64,000 bases of DNA from Rhyacophila brunnea (Eukaryota > Arthropoda > Insecta > Trichoptera > Rhyacophilidae): assembly GCA_022495005.1 (NCBI GenBank), contig JAGYXB010001580.1, positions 682,001 to 746,000 of the forward strand, given 5' to 3'. Position numbers and translations under genes: made by a program. Under the pieces are notes generated by a model. It worked only from the letters and a program-made list of their open reading frames with translations. It was not told the origin of the DNA and did no database searches. How positions within the stretch are numbered: position 1 is the first letter of the stretch; the number at the start of each line of letters is the position of its first letter. Positions 23,051 to 32,640 of this stretch are shown here, one piece after another.

Positions 23051-23677
23051 GATAACATTTGTAATGCTTTGCAAGTGTAAACAATATTTTTTTTAATTAT
23101 TGACGTTTATTTTATCACCGTATAACTATTTTTTTATACATTTGTAAATACCTAAGTAATGAGTTTATTTGATCGTGACCGTCGCCTAAGATATAATACA
23201 TTATAGTTACTCGGATGTACACTATAAGTAGGTTATACCTTGCGTTACAAAGCAGGTGATTTTTTTTGTGAAAATCGTGCTATTAAAGTTGTGTTTGAAC
23301 ATATTCTCACAGAATATCAACGCACAATACTATGTAAACACCAGCCAATAAAATCACACTGAAAAAAATATTGTATGTTTTTATTCAATGCTATTTAAGC
23401 AAGTCTAATAATAATTTTCGGTACTTAATACGCATATGTAATTAGAGGAGTCATCTAAATAAATTAGGACAATCGACTTTTTCAACATTTTTCTCAATTA
23501 CTAATAAGGGAATATAAAAAAGAAAAAAATACCATACTTAAACATTACCAAACGAAGTAAGTATACAATTCAATCGAAATATAATGTTATTATATAAATA
23601 AAATTTTATTGTTAAATCTATGAAAGTTTTAATTTCAGCATTCCAATTAGTTCTGTATATTAATGTAGTATGTGAAC
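23051..23677. other. AT-rich DNA without recognised feature
   Basis: Nothing recognised until the target copy ATGTGAAC at 23670-23677. Confidence 0.45.
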
Positions 23678-24403
23678 TAGGGATTCCATTCCCAGGATCC
23701 CGTCCTATTTTCGATACATTTGAATCCCGGGATTGGTAAACATAATCCCGAAACTTTCGGGATTGATTTTTATCATTTTTTATGAAAAATAAAATAAAAA
23801 CGAAACGTTAACAGAAAAAATACTTTTAATAACAACTACATTAGAAATAAATTGAGTTTGAATGAAGTTTGATTTATTACCCATGTGTAAGTTGCAGATT
23901 CATTTTACTTTTTCACATAAATTAATAAAAATGAGTAAGATTCGAAAAAACAATGCTTCGCACTTTTAACAAAGTAATTCTACCATGATCTTATACGTTT
24001 TACGGCAGTTTCATATTTGGCTGACTAATTATATTTATGAACCGGAAAGGCCATACAGTATACACCATGATTTTCTTCACTATTTTAAATCTCGCTAACC
24101 CATTCATTAAGTCTTTACTATCAGAAAAAGCAATCTCATATTAAATTCACATTATTATTTGTATTACAATATTATTGACTCCATTAAACTTGTGTATTTC
24201 CAAGATTAAACGTACACAATATTAACATTAAATGTCTAAAATAGTATAAATTATACTAGATTTATTTTTACTGATTTTATCAATGTTATTTGTATATCTA
24301 AAAAAATTATATTAACTATGGAAAAAAATGCCTATCCCGTGATTGTCAAATTGTAATCCCCAAATCCCGGGATCAAAGTTTTGGCTCGGGATTGGACTCC
24401 CTA
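23678..24403. mobile_element. hAT MITE with ATCCCGGGAT ends, perfect TSD
   Basis: The left terminus TAGGGATTCCATTCCCAGGA and the right terminus reading back TAGGGAGTCCAATCCCGAGC are imperfect inverted repeats. Each is followed inward by ATCCCGGGAT palindromes. The 8 bases outside are identical on both sides: ATGTGAAC at 23670-23677 and 24404-24411. The 726-bp interior is AT-rich and non-coding. The 8-bp duplication and TAGGGATT termini fit hAT. The element at 48313-49187 has a related TAGGGATTGCAAT terminus with ACCGGTAT in place of ATCCCGGGAT. Confidence 0.9.
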
Positions 24404-25162
24404 ATGTGAACTATATTCCCAAGAATTCAGTTAATGATTAATAAATTAAATTACACTTGATGCTTTTGCAATGTGCAATTCCTTATCCTTCATGTTGGAA
24501 CAGAAATAGTGAATTATTGTATATAATAATTATGAATTCTCATTATTGACGATCGTAAATCCATTCAAAAGCTTTCCTCATTAAATCTCTCCAGATGATG
24601 CCAGAAATTTTTATAACGTATCAAAAGGCCCTTAGTTTTATATCAAGTAGAGGATCCACCTCTTCTACGTTGACCCTCGACATTTCCGCTAACTCATCTC
24701 GCTATGTGACTAAATAACTGTAAAACCTTGTGAAGATATATTTTAGAGACCCAGTTACATATTATATATATTTCTTCCTAGGACATTCGTCGTTCTTTCC
24801 ACACAAAAATTCCCAAAATCATATCCAGTATTACACTTGAACTTACATCAATCTTGTGTCGTTCTCGACAGAAATACTTATTTAATTACTTATTTCACCA
24901 TATTACGCTCTAGAATCGGAGCATAAGGTAGCAATATTTCCTTCAATCCATCACCACGTCTCGCACCTCTCGAGATGTGAGTACTGCTGCATGGTTAGAA
25001 AGGGTTGGTTTTTTTTCTAGATGCCTTTATGGATACCTCGCATTTACTATCGAGGTTTCTTTCAGGACTTTGGCACGCAAACTACTCTACTTGAAGCTAG
25101 TCAAATGAAAATTGTGCCAGCTGAGAAATATGCCTTAGGGTTGGTTACTATTGTGTGTGAAA
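24404..25162. other. AT-rich DNA without recognised gene
   Basis: Nothing recognised. A short open frame beginning at 25021 runs into the next element and is a shadow. Confidence 0.45.
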
Positions 25163-26116
25163 CATGGCCCCCACAAAGGGGGGGGGGGCTGGCAGGGATC
25201 TAGCCAGGGGGGCCGGGCTCAGGAAGGCCCGGCGTGGCGAGTCGACCAGATAAATGATATAAACACACATCACAGATTCTCTCTAATAGTAAAAAAAAAG
25301 TCATCTGCGGCGCAATTGTTCTTCAATATTATTACTATTTAAAATTACGTGGTTGTAAGATTTAATTTTTAATTGTGTATCGATACTCGACAACTCCACA
25401 ATTCAAATGGATGTATTAAAATATACAAAAAAAACACTAAATACCTATACACATTTGTAGCTGCAGAATAATAGCGACCAAATATCTATTGCTTAAAATA
25501 TCAAATTACTTTGCAATTATATATTCCCAGCGAATCCATTTCCAGTAAACAATTCAGCTAGACCAGCAAGTCGATTGGCGAAATTAGAGACGGTGTATTA
25601 TTACATCATATCACAGCACATTATACCATTACGGTGTATTAGCTGAATTATCATTTTTATAGTATTATATTTTCGTACAACTGTAATAACAAATAATATG
25701 TCATTTCGCTACTCAATTTAAAATGCTGACTCTATATTTAGTTAAATGCTATTATGTTACAGAATTTAATGTTAATGTGTTAATTTTTATTGTATAAATA
25801 ACGAAGAATAATTTATCTCAATTTCACTCGAATCAGAGTACTTAGCTAGTAATTACGAGTATCATGTATAATTTACTATTGTACCGATACGCTGCTAATA
25901 AATCTCACCCTGCTACATAGTAGACTTCGTCATTATCATCATCCTCTACCTACACATCGAACACCACACTAGAGTGACCCAACACATTCATTTTATCGCG
26001 TACACCATTTAGTACACCTACAGTAGACCATCATACTGCCTTTATCTTTAGTGATAGGTAGGAAGGCCGGCCAAAGATCCTAGCCTGAAAGCCCGTTTCA
26101 GGATGTGGGGGCCATG
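25163..26116 (-). mobile_element. CATGG/CCATG-ended element, copy ii (longest)
   Basis: The left end CATGGCCCCCACAAAGGGGG is followed by a G run and GGGCTGGCAGGGATCTAGCC. The right end is GATCCTAGCCTGAAAGCCCG then GGATGTGGGGGCCATG. Relative to copies i and iii it is inverted. It shares GTCGACCAGATAAATGATAT and CATCTGCGGCGC with copy iv. The flanks contain GTGAAACA and TTGAAACA, 7 of 8 alike but offset by two bases, as if CACA had slipped to CA at the left border. At 954 bp it may retain more of the parent element, but no transposase is recognised. Confidence 0.75.
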
Positions 26117-26189
26117 TTGAAACAGTGTCACACTCTCTGATGGATCCGGAATATCTGATGACGTCCAAACCATATAAACCTTCTCCTCA

Positions 26190-26585
26190 TCTTATATCAG
26201 TCGTACCAATATACCAGTAAGATTCGTTGACGACATAATAATATATTCCTAAAGCTCAAAAGTCGAGATCATTGGGCTTTATTAAGGTGCCACGTCTCAC
26301 AGCCATACAGAAACACGTGTGGTGTACACGGTACTCACAGAATGTGTTAACCTCTACTTCAATTTATGTCGGTTGAATACAGACCATGCCATACCCATGC
26401 GGATTTCAAATTTACTAAAAAAGACTGTCATCGTCGGCATCGGCGGCACTAGAGTATTTAAACTTGATCACCGGCTCGACAAGCAGACCGGAAACCCACA
26501 GAAAAGTGTTAACATTAATAGATACAGCACTTCAAATAGATTCAGTTTTCACTGCATTCAGATGAATATCCACACGGTTGGAATT
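26190..26585 (-). mobile_element. LINE-A fragment
   Basis: Collinear with 1-410 on the minus strand. Shared words include GTCTCACAGCCATACAG, GGTTGAATACAGACC and CATGCGGATT, and TTCACTGCATTCAGATGAA matches the 'HLNAAKTK' region. More diverged than the left-edge copy and not open. Indels break every frame. Confidence 0.8.
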
Positions 26586-27280
26586 CACGGTTAGCCTAAA
26601 ATTCACATAGTCATACACTCATACATAAGTAAGTACACTGCAAACTTAATATAAATATCCAAAACTCAAATAACTACGTACAGCAAAGAAAAAATACGTG
26701 CTCAACCACTGGGCAAATAACCATTTATTATGATGAAGCAATTCATTACTTAAAAGCTCCCCGTAACAATTTTGATAATATAAAAACGCGTTTTTTGTTT
26801 GTTCTAGGAGGCGCAAATGAAAACAAATATTCAATTGATACAATTAAGTTTAGGTAAAACACGCATGAGTTTTTTTCATGACATACGAATGGTGTGGGAT
26901 GAGTTACAATCAATTATTCCAGATGTTTTTTTTTTGTTTTTGATCAGTAATCTATATTTTAATCCAGTGCAATCCCATCCATAAAAAAATCGGTGAGTGT
27001 ACTTATGTACGCGCGTTAGAAGTTATACTTATTTGGCGTAACAAAACAAAAACAAAACTTGTGATAAACTAGATTCTTTGAATAGCTCAAAGGGACCGCT
27101 TATTGGAACGCCGTTGGTTTATTTTTATACACTTTAACTTATATTACTAACTGACGTTTAATCGTTTGTTTACGTAAGGAATTGCAAATGGCCGACAATA
27201 ATAAATTCGCTGCCTAGGCAACGGAACAATTCTAAACTATAATATTATACTGTATAATCGTCACGATTGCAGTACTATAC
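26586..27280. other. Low-repeat DNA without recognised gene
   Basis: A 65-codon minus frame at 26646-26843 is unrecognised. Around 27120-27235 motifs accumulate: TTTAATCGTTTGTTTACGTA, CAATAATAAATT, and the X-box listed separately. Confidence 0.35.
27209..27222. promoter_or_regulatory. RFX-type X-box (candidate)
   Basis: GCTGCCTAGGCAAC is a 13-of-14 match to the palindromic X-box GTTGCCTAGGCAAC bound by RFX factors, which control ciliary genes in animals. It is followed by GGAACAAT, a Sox-like word. No promoter or gene start is recognised within a kilobase, so function is uncertain. Confidence 0.35.
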
Positions 27281-27490
27281 CGTGGCGTAAAGGTAGTGCA
27301 TTCGACTGATAACCGAACAATCGGTGGTTCGAATCCAATCGAGTGCGTTTTTTTGTGTGAAAAAATAAATTATGTGTTACATGTTCCACGCCAAAAATAC
27401 ACTCTGATCTGATTTCCCAAATGCGCAAAAGAAGTATAACTTCAAAAACCCCTGGATATTGAGCAAAATGGTAATAATTAATCATTGTAA
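27281..27490 (+). mobile_element. SINE with tRNA-Ile-like head
   Basis: The head GTGGCGTAAAGGTAGTGCAT has an A-box. A 7-base loop CTGATAA would carry anticodon GAT (Ile), and GGTTCGAATCC at about 27322-27332 is a B-box. The anticodon stem has one mismatch and the T-stem two poor pairs, so it is not a functional tRNA. A non-tRNA body of about 140 bases follows. A single copy is seen here. Confidence 0.65.
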
Positions 27491-27809
27491 AAATATTGTT
27501 GAGATCCTCGACTCTAAAAATTTCTAATTAAAAAATATGCAGCAAAATTAAAGCTCAGATTAAAGGGTATCTTAAATTGTAAAAAAAATTAAAACTTTCA
27601 CAATTGATTTAATATATACCTTGTAGTTTTTTGATAGATTTGTAATAAATTGTAAATCTATTATAGTGTGTAACATTTGTTGAATTCAATAAGTAATTTA
27701 GTAGAAGTTTACAAGATAACTAATTTGGCTTACTTTTTTGTATGCTAAAATATACGTATATATTTACATAAGTTGCGACCGTGTGTTTTTTTCTTTTCCC
27801 TTTATTACA
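27491..27809. other. AT-rich DNA without recognised feature
   Basis: Nothing recognised. Confidence 0.45.
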
Positions 27810-28017
27810 GCACAGAGTTGGACAAATTTAGTCATCCAGTGGTATCCAAGATGTACAAAATGTCCGCAAGGTAGACCTAAAGGCCACTGGATCGATGAAA
27901 TGATATAGTTCTGAGGAAGTACGTGGCAACGCAACGCACAGGCCCGATAGAAGTGGAAGCAGCTTGAAGAGGCCTTCATCCAGCAGTGGATAGATTCAGG
28001 CTGATGATGATGATGAA
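27810..28017 (+). mobile_element. LINE-C 3' end with TGA-type tail
   Basis: Reads WTNLVIQWYPRCTKC, then GRPKGHWIDEMI, then EEAFIQQWIDSG, then a run of TGATGATGATGA at about 27998-28013. This is the usual C-terminus ('GRP..RW.DDI', 'EAYVQQW') and microsatellite tail of a LINE family. Related tails lie at 41955-42100 and on the minus strand at 59550-59900. Frames are broken. Confidence 0.75.
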
Positions 28018-28534
28018 AGCACAGAGGTCATTCTGAAGAAATGGTATGATGAAGCTAAAAATGTATGCGTCCAATTATTGTCTCCTACCTTGAAGTGGAA
28101 ATGAAACCTTATTAGGGTTGAGATACGGCATTTGGTTTCATAGCTAATACATTTTTCAAGATTTGTCTTGATTATAAATATCCATTAACTCATTCGACAT
28201 GGACGACATGGCTGCCGTGTCCCCGTTAAACGGCCATTAGATGCAATTAGCATGTTATTTAAATGTGGTAATTAAAAATTAATGAATAGGTAGGTACGCA
28301 GTGATTGCGTTAATCATTGTCTTTCCTGCATTTAAGTCCGCTGTATAATGTTAAATAAAACATATTTTTACTTTAAGACTTATCACGAAAAAAATCTTCA
28401 ACCGAATTTTCGTCCGAAACTCTCTAATATGTTTAGTTATATATGGCGAGTAAACGGGAAAATTATAAATTAGGAGATCGATTGTGAATATATCAATAGT
28501 ATTCATTTACGGAAACGTATTCATTTTTTCGTAA
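28018..28534. other. Low-repeat DNA with homeodomain/POU-like words
   Basis: At 28230-28290 ATTAGATGCAATTAGCATG is followed by TGGTAATTAAAAATTAATGA. ATGCAATTAGCAT is a near-palindrome with octamer-like halves around a homeodomain core. No gene recognised. Confidence 0.3.
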
Positions 28535-28781
28535 ACGCCCACGATGGCCGCTTGGCTTAAGTGCTAGTCTATAGTGTCGAGGGTCCCAGGTTCGAATCCT
28601 GGGTTTGGCAAGTACACGTATTATTTTTCAATTTGTGTATGAGTCACAGTATGGACCTAATAGGTTGAGCAAGTGACATCCATTTCTCGTAAAAATAAAA
28701 TCTGTTAATACAAACCTCCACTCTGTGGAGACCCATATGATCCTATTAGGATCGGACATGGTCGAAAGAAAAGAAAAGAAT
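28535..28781 (+). mobile_element. Full-length tRNA-derived SINE
   Basis: Same family as 9071-9300. The head CGCCCACGATGGCCGCTTGG has B-box GGTTCGAATCC at about 28590. Then come TATGGACCTAATAGGTTGAG and CTCTGTGGAGACCCATATGA, ending GGATCGGACATGGTC with a GAAAGAAAAGAAAAG tail. It keeps the ATACAAACCTCCACTCTGTG segment missing from the 9.1 kb copy, so it is nearer the parental length of about 245 bp. Confidence 0.9.
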
Positions 28782-30159
28782 TATTTTTTTACGGATAATG
28801 TAGTTGTTAGAATTAATTTGTATTTGGTATGTTTCTGAAGTTTTCCAAATATATGTAGGTTGCGTTCACTGCAGGGTAACTGAGTAACTGCAGTTGAGCA
28901 TGGAGATGCCTCATAAGGAATGAGATCGCCTGAATTCCTTTATTTGTGTAGTATACTTGCTCGTTTTGACTTAACAATTAATTAATTATTCGATAACAAC
29001 AATACTTATCTTTAAATATCGTATGGTCAGGTTAGGTTAGCAAACGTTGCTCATAGTAATAAAAGGTGCTAATTTGTTGATTTATTCCATTAGGTAATAT
29101 ATTTTTTAATGGATGTGTATTTATTATATAATAAAATATTCGTTTATGACGTACAGTTGATAAAAACTGCATAATATTTTAATTTAACAATTACTATAAA
29201 TAACTTATCAGTATTTTTTAATATAATTAAATTTTCAAACTATTATTAAATATAATTATAGGAGTTTTATATTGACATTTTTTTATTACGGCTTACTTGT
29301 ACAAATAATACTTATTATCCATAAAAATACTACACTCCCAATTCCTGATATAACCTAATTGTTGCATGCGTGATTCTTAATCACTAATCAGATAATCACA
29401 AACTTTAGACCGCTTGCTGAATTAAATATTTGGTTTGTTTTCTTAACGGTGATAATATAATATGTATATAAATATTTTAAAAATATCTAAACGCATACGA
29501 AGTGCGATTAACTAAATAGGAGGGGCTTGTTAGTTCGCAGTTTTAACACGTGGACAACTTGTCAATAACCGGAAGTCGTTACAGTCGAAGTGTAGTTAAA
29601 AGTAAGAGGGGCTTATTAGTTCATAGTTTTAACACGTTGACAAGAAGATCTTGTTCGACAGTATTAACCATTACGGCTTTTCATCACGAACATGGGGAAT
29701 TCACTCTACCGATAATGTTGCGTATACCACGTCAAACATCTTTCGATTTCACTGGTAATTTTGTATTTTGATATCGAGAAGAGTTGACTCTAAAAATATT
29801 AGGATTAGGTGATAGCAAACGTTTCCCAGAGTACGGTGCAAAAGGTAATAAATAACTGTAAAAATTTGCACATCAATATCTTAATTATCTGAAATTTAAG
29901 CATATTTATACTAATTTTGTAAATATGCAAGTCATTAACTTCTTGTCAGTTTCATTGATCAAAGATACCACATTAAATCGTATTACAGCATATGACGTAA
30001 TAAAAGTTTTTTGTTAACAACTCGCTAGCGAAAAAAAACTAAATCTGAAACAGACCGGAAAAATCACTATATTTAACGATTTCAATGCCCGATATATGTT
30101 TATATACTAGATTTTAATAATTTAAAACTTACATAATAATATAATATACATACAACCTC
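28782..30159. other. DNA without recognised gene; local duplication at 29519-29641
   Basis: AGGGGCTTRTTAGTTCRYAG followed by TTTTAACACGTKGACAA occurs twice, about 86 bases apart (29519-29557 and 29605-29643). A 73-codon frame (29550-29771) spans this duplication and is unrecognised. GGTTAGGTTAGC occurs near 29032. Confidence 0.4.
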
Positions 30160-30500
30160 AGAAATATACTTAATAGAAAAAACATTGAAAGCACAGGTCG
30201 CCCGGCGAGACACAGACACGGGTCTGGTACAGTGGATTCTGGCCAATGTGCTTTGCCAATTGAGCAACCTGCGTCCTAAATAATTAAGAATTAATTTTCT
30301 AGCAGCATAAATGACTGAAGTGCTTATCGAATTGCGATAATATTGGCAAATCAGCTTTTGTGGTTTGAATCAAAGTACCAATAGGCAAAAATACGTTTAT
30401 TCTTAGCCGATGTCAGGATCTCTTTAAATTTTGGTATTAACATACTTGCAGTTTCTAATAATGTATGTTCAAATATAAAATGTTACATTCTCATCTATTC
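30160..30500 (-). repeat. tRNA-like interspersed repeat, diverged copy
   Basis: Has the same architecture as 18781-19075: a tRNA-like part (GCCAATTGAGCAACCTGCGT on the plus strand marks its A-box side), then TATCGAATTGCGATAATATT, GGCAAATCAGCTTTTGTGGT and TTGAATCAAAGTACC. The B-box side is poor. Old copy. Confidence 0.55.
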
Positions 30501-30510
30501 TGAATAATTA

Positions 30511-30590
30511 TTTCGACCATGTCCGATCCAAATAAGATCATGATATGGGCCTCTACAGAGTGGGTGTTTGTTTTAACAGATTATGTTTGC
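30511..30590 (-). mobile_element. SINE 3' fragment
   Basis: TTTCGACCATGTCCGATCCA through GGGCCTCTACAGAGTGG and AACAGATTATGTTT matches the 3' end of the tRNA-headed SINE. The head is absent. Confidence 0.75.
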
Positions 30591-30913
30591 TATAATTCTA
30601 TCACGGTTTTGTATGTACTAGCTAATAAGTTTTATTTTATTTTTTAAATAAAATACATAATAAAATCTCCTGCTTTGATTTAGTTTTGCCGAGTGTCTCA
30701 AAGGGAATATTAGTTAGTACTCATACAATATTATGTGTAGGTACTTGCTTCTTGAATACAAGCCTTAGATATTTTTTAGAATTTTCCTAATGTACATATT
30801 TCTGTGTCCGCTCTAAGGTATGTATTTTCAATAAAAATATTACTGTATTCTTAAACGTTGTGTATATTAATATCATCGTCATCAGTCGGTTTTAATCTAC
30901 TTATATTATGAAT

Positions 30914-31717
30914 CAGAGCGTTGGAGCGGAGCTCGAAGCAGGAGCACGGAGCACTGGAGCATGGGATTTTACCCGGAGCAAGAGCGGAGCCGGAGCACCG
31001 AAAATTTGTAGTGCTCCACTGCTCCGGATGTTTTTTTTATTATTGAGTTTTCATCCTAAAATCCAATGAAAATAGTATATTTTGACACTTTGCAACACTG
31101 TAATTATTTGAAATATGTCAACACTGCCGAGTGATAAATAATCTCACTTTTTTGACAGAAGAGGCAAATGAGACGATTTGCTGGCAAATTTCGTTTAATA
31201 GAATTAATAATTAAAATGACGATGATTTTAAAACTACTTATTTTTTAATATTTGTATACATATAACACCCGGAGCGGAGCCGGAGCAAGTATTAGGTCCC
31301 GGAGCGGAGCTGGAGCGGAGCAACTCAAAAAATGATCCGCTCCAACCAATGACATTAATATGGACGAATCATCGGGAAAAGAAAATGACACTCACTTTAT
31401 TGTCGGGTCTGCCGAATGCCATAATCTGTTCTAACGTCATTACAATAAAGGTGATATTGCTATAAATTCCTGATGCTTTTTGTTGGGTCTGCCGAATGGT
31501 TCGGTTCGAACGGTATCACTCAAATGAACATTGACACTAGTAACACTGTTCTAACGCCATTACAATAAAGGTCATATTGCTATAAATTCCCGATGCGTGA
31601 TATCGCATAATGGAAATTGCGTGACGTCTACCTATACATGCGAATGCGCGAATTTACTTGCTAGTCACTGTATTGAGTGCGTCGTCCATTAATAATGTCA
31701 TTGGCTCCAACGCTCTG
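30914..31717. mobile_element. hAT-like element rich in GGAGC words, interrupted
   Basis: The left end CAGAGCGTTGGAGCGGAGCT and the right end, reading back CAGAGCGTTGGAGC, are inverted. Subterminal GGAGCGGAGC runs occur at both ends (30920-31030 and 31268-31345), an unusual purine-rich terminal repeat. Flanks share only TATGA, so the target duplication is uncertain. The element at 31347-31703 is inserted 6 bases before its right TIR completes. Non-coding. Confidence 0.75.
31347..31703. mobile_element. Nested hAT-type MITE with perfect 8-bp TSD
   Basis: Ends CAATGACATTAATATGGACG and, reading back from the right, CAATGACATTATTAATGGAC. GCTCCAAC lies directly outside both ends (31339-31346 and 31704-31711). 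The interior holds a direct duplication: GGGTCTGCCGAATG at about 31406 and 31486, and ACAATAAAGGTSATATTGCT at about 31442 and 31562. It landed inside the right TIR of the outer element. Confidence 0.85.
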
Positions 31718-32464
31718 GTATGAGGACCTCTTCGATATATACTTTAAGAATAAACAAGATAATCTGCATAGTCAATCAGTCATGTATGGTAATGGTAAGA
31801 CGCGAACAGTATTACTCAAATTCAATTGATTTATTCTACATATTTTGCGCTAAAGGTGTTAATAATACCACGATAAAAACGATCAAGTTCAATGATCTGC
31901 GGACGTACATATTGCAATCTCGCGGAGATATCAGGTTTGTTTGAGATGCTAAATAATGGGTAACATCTTGTAATCTTATTCGGACGACCTTACAGGAAAT
32001 GGTAAATATATTAAATTCATAATATGATACTTTCAACATCCGCCATGGCGCTGAATGTGTTTATGGTGGCTTTTAATGACCATAATATATTGCATTTCCC
32101 ATTAGCTGTAAATTTTATATTATTACTAATTATCATTTTTTTATTCCAGGTTGTTTAACAGAAGATTGAACAATATCAAAGTTTCGTATTTATTTTCCCG
32201 GTGATCACTTTTATTCATTAATTTACTATTTCATTAATTCAAATTTATTTATTTTAGATATTTCAATTCAAATCAAATCATTTTATATATAATGAACATA
32301 ACAAATCACAAATTTCAAAAAGAAATTACATAAAATAAGACATAAACAATTTTTAAAATAAAAATACAGCGAAATGTGATTTAATTATACAATAAGTAAT
32401 ATAATAAGAAAATAAATAAAATAAATCAACAAAAATAAAAGTAGATGGAAGCACACAGAGTGAA
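31718..32464. other. DNA without recognised gene; motif-rich patch at 32040-32130
   Basis: CCATGGCGCTGAATGTGTTT and ATGGTGGCTTTTAATGACCA stand out from AT-rich flanks and are not repeated here. Opposed frames of 67-74 codons at 31720-32039 overlap each other and are unrecognised. Confidence 0.35.
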
Positions 32465-32640
32465 CTATCGATAGACCCTATCTTAAAAACGTATAAAACA
32501 ACGTCCACCTAAATTCACGTCACGTAAGTGGAATATAGCAATATCCGAAGCGATTTGATTATTTAGTTATTTCCTTCCCAATTGGCATAACTAATGGCAG
32601 GTTAGTTCTGCACCTTGGTAGAACAAACAACGGATGCCCC
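32465..32640 (-). mobile_element. LINE-D (Jockey-like) fragment
   Basis: Reverse complement of the segment at 22166 and 57420. Shared words read on this strand as CACGTAAGTGGAATATAGCA, TCCCAATTGGCATAACTAAT and CAGGTTAGTTCTGCACCTTG. Decayed and 5'-truncated. Confidence 0.7.

Noticed and set aside
27284..27350. Functional tRNA-Ile gene
   Set aside because: The T-stem has two poor pairs, no acceptor stem forms and a SINE-like body follows.
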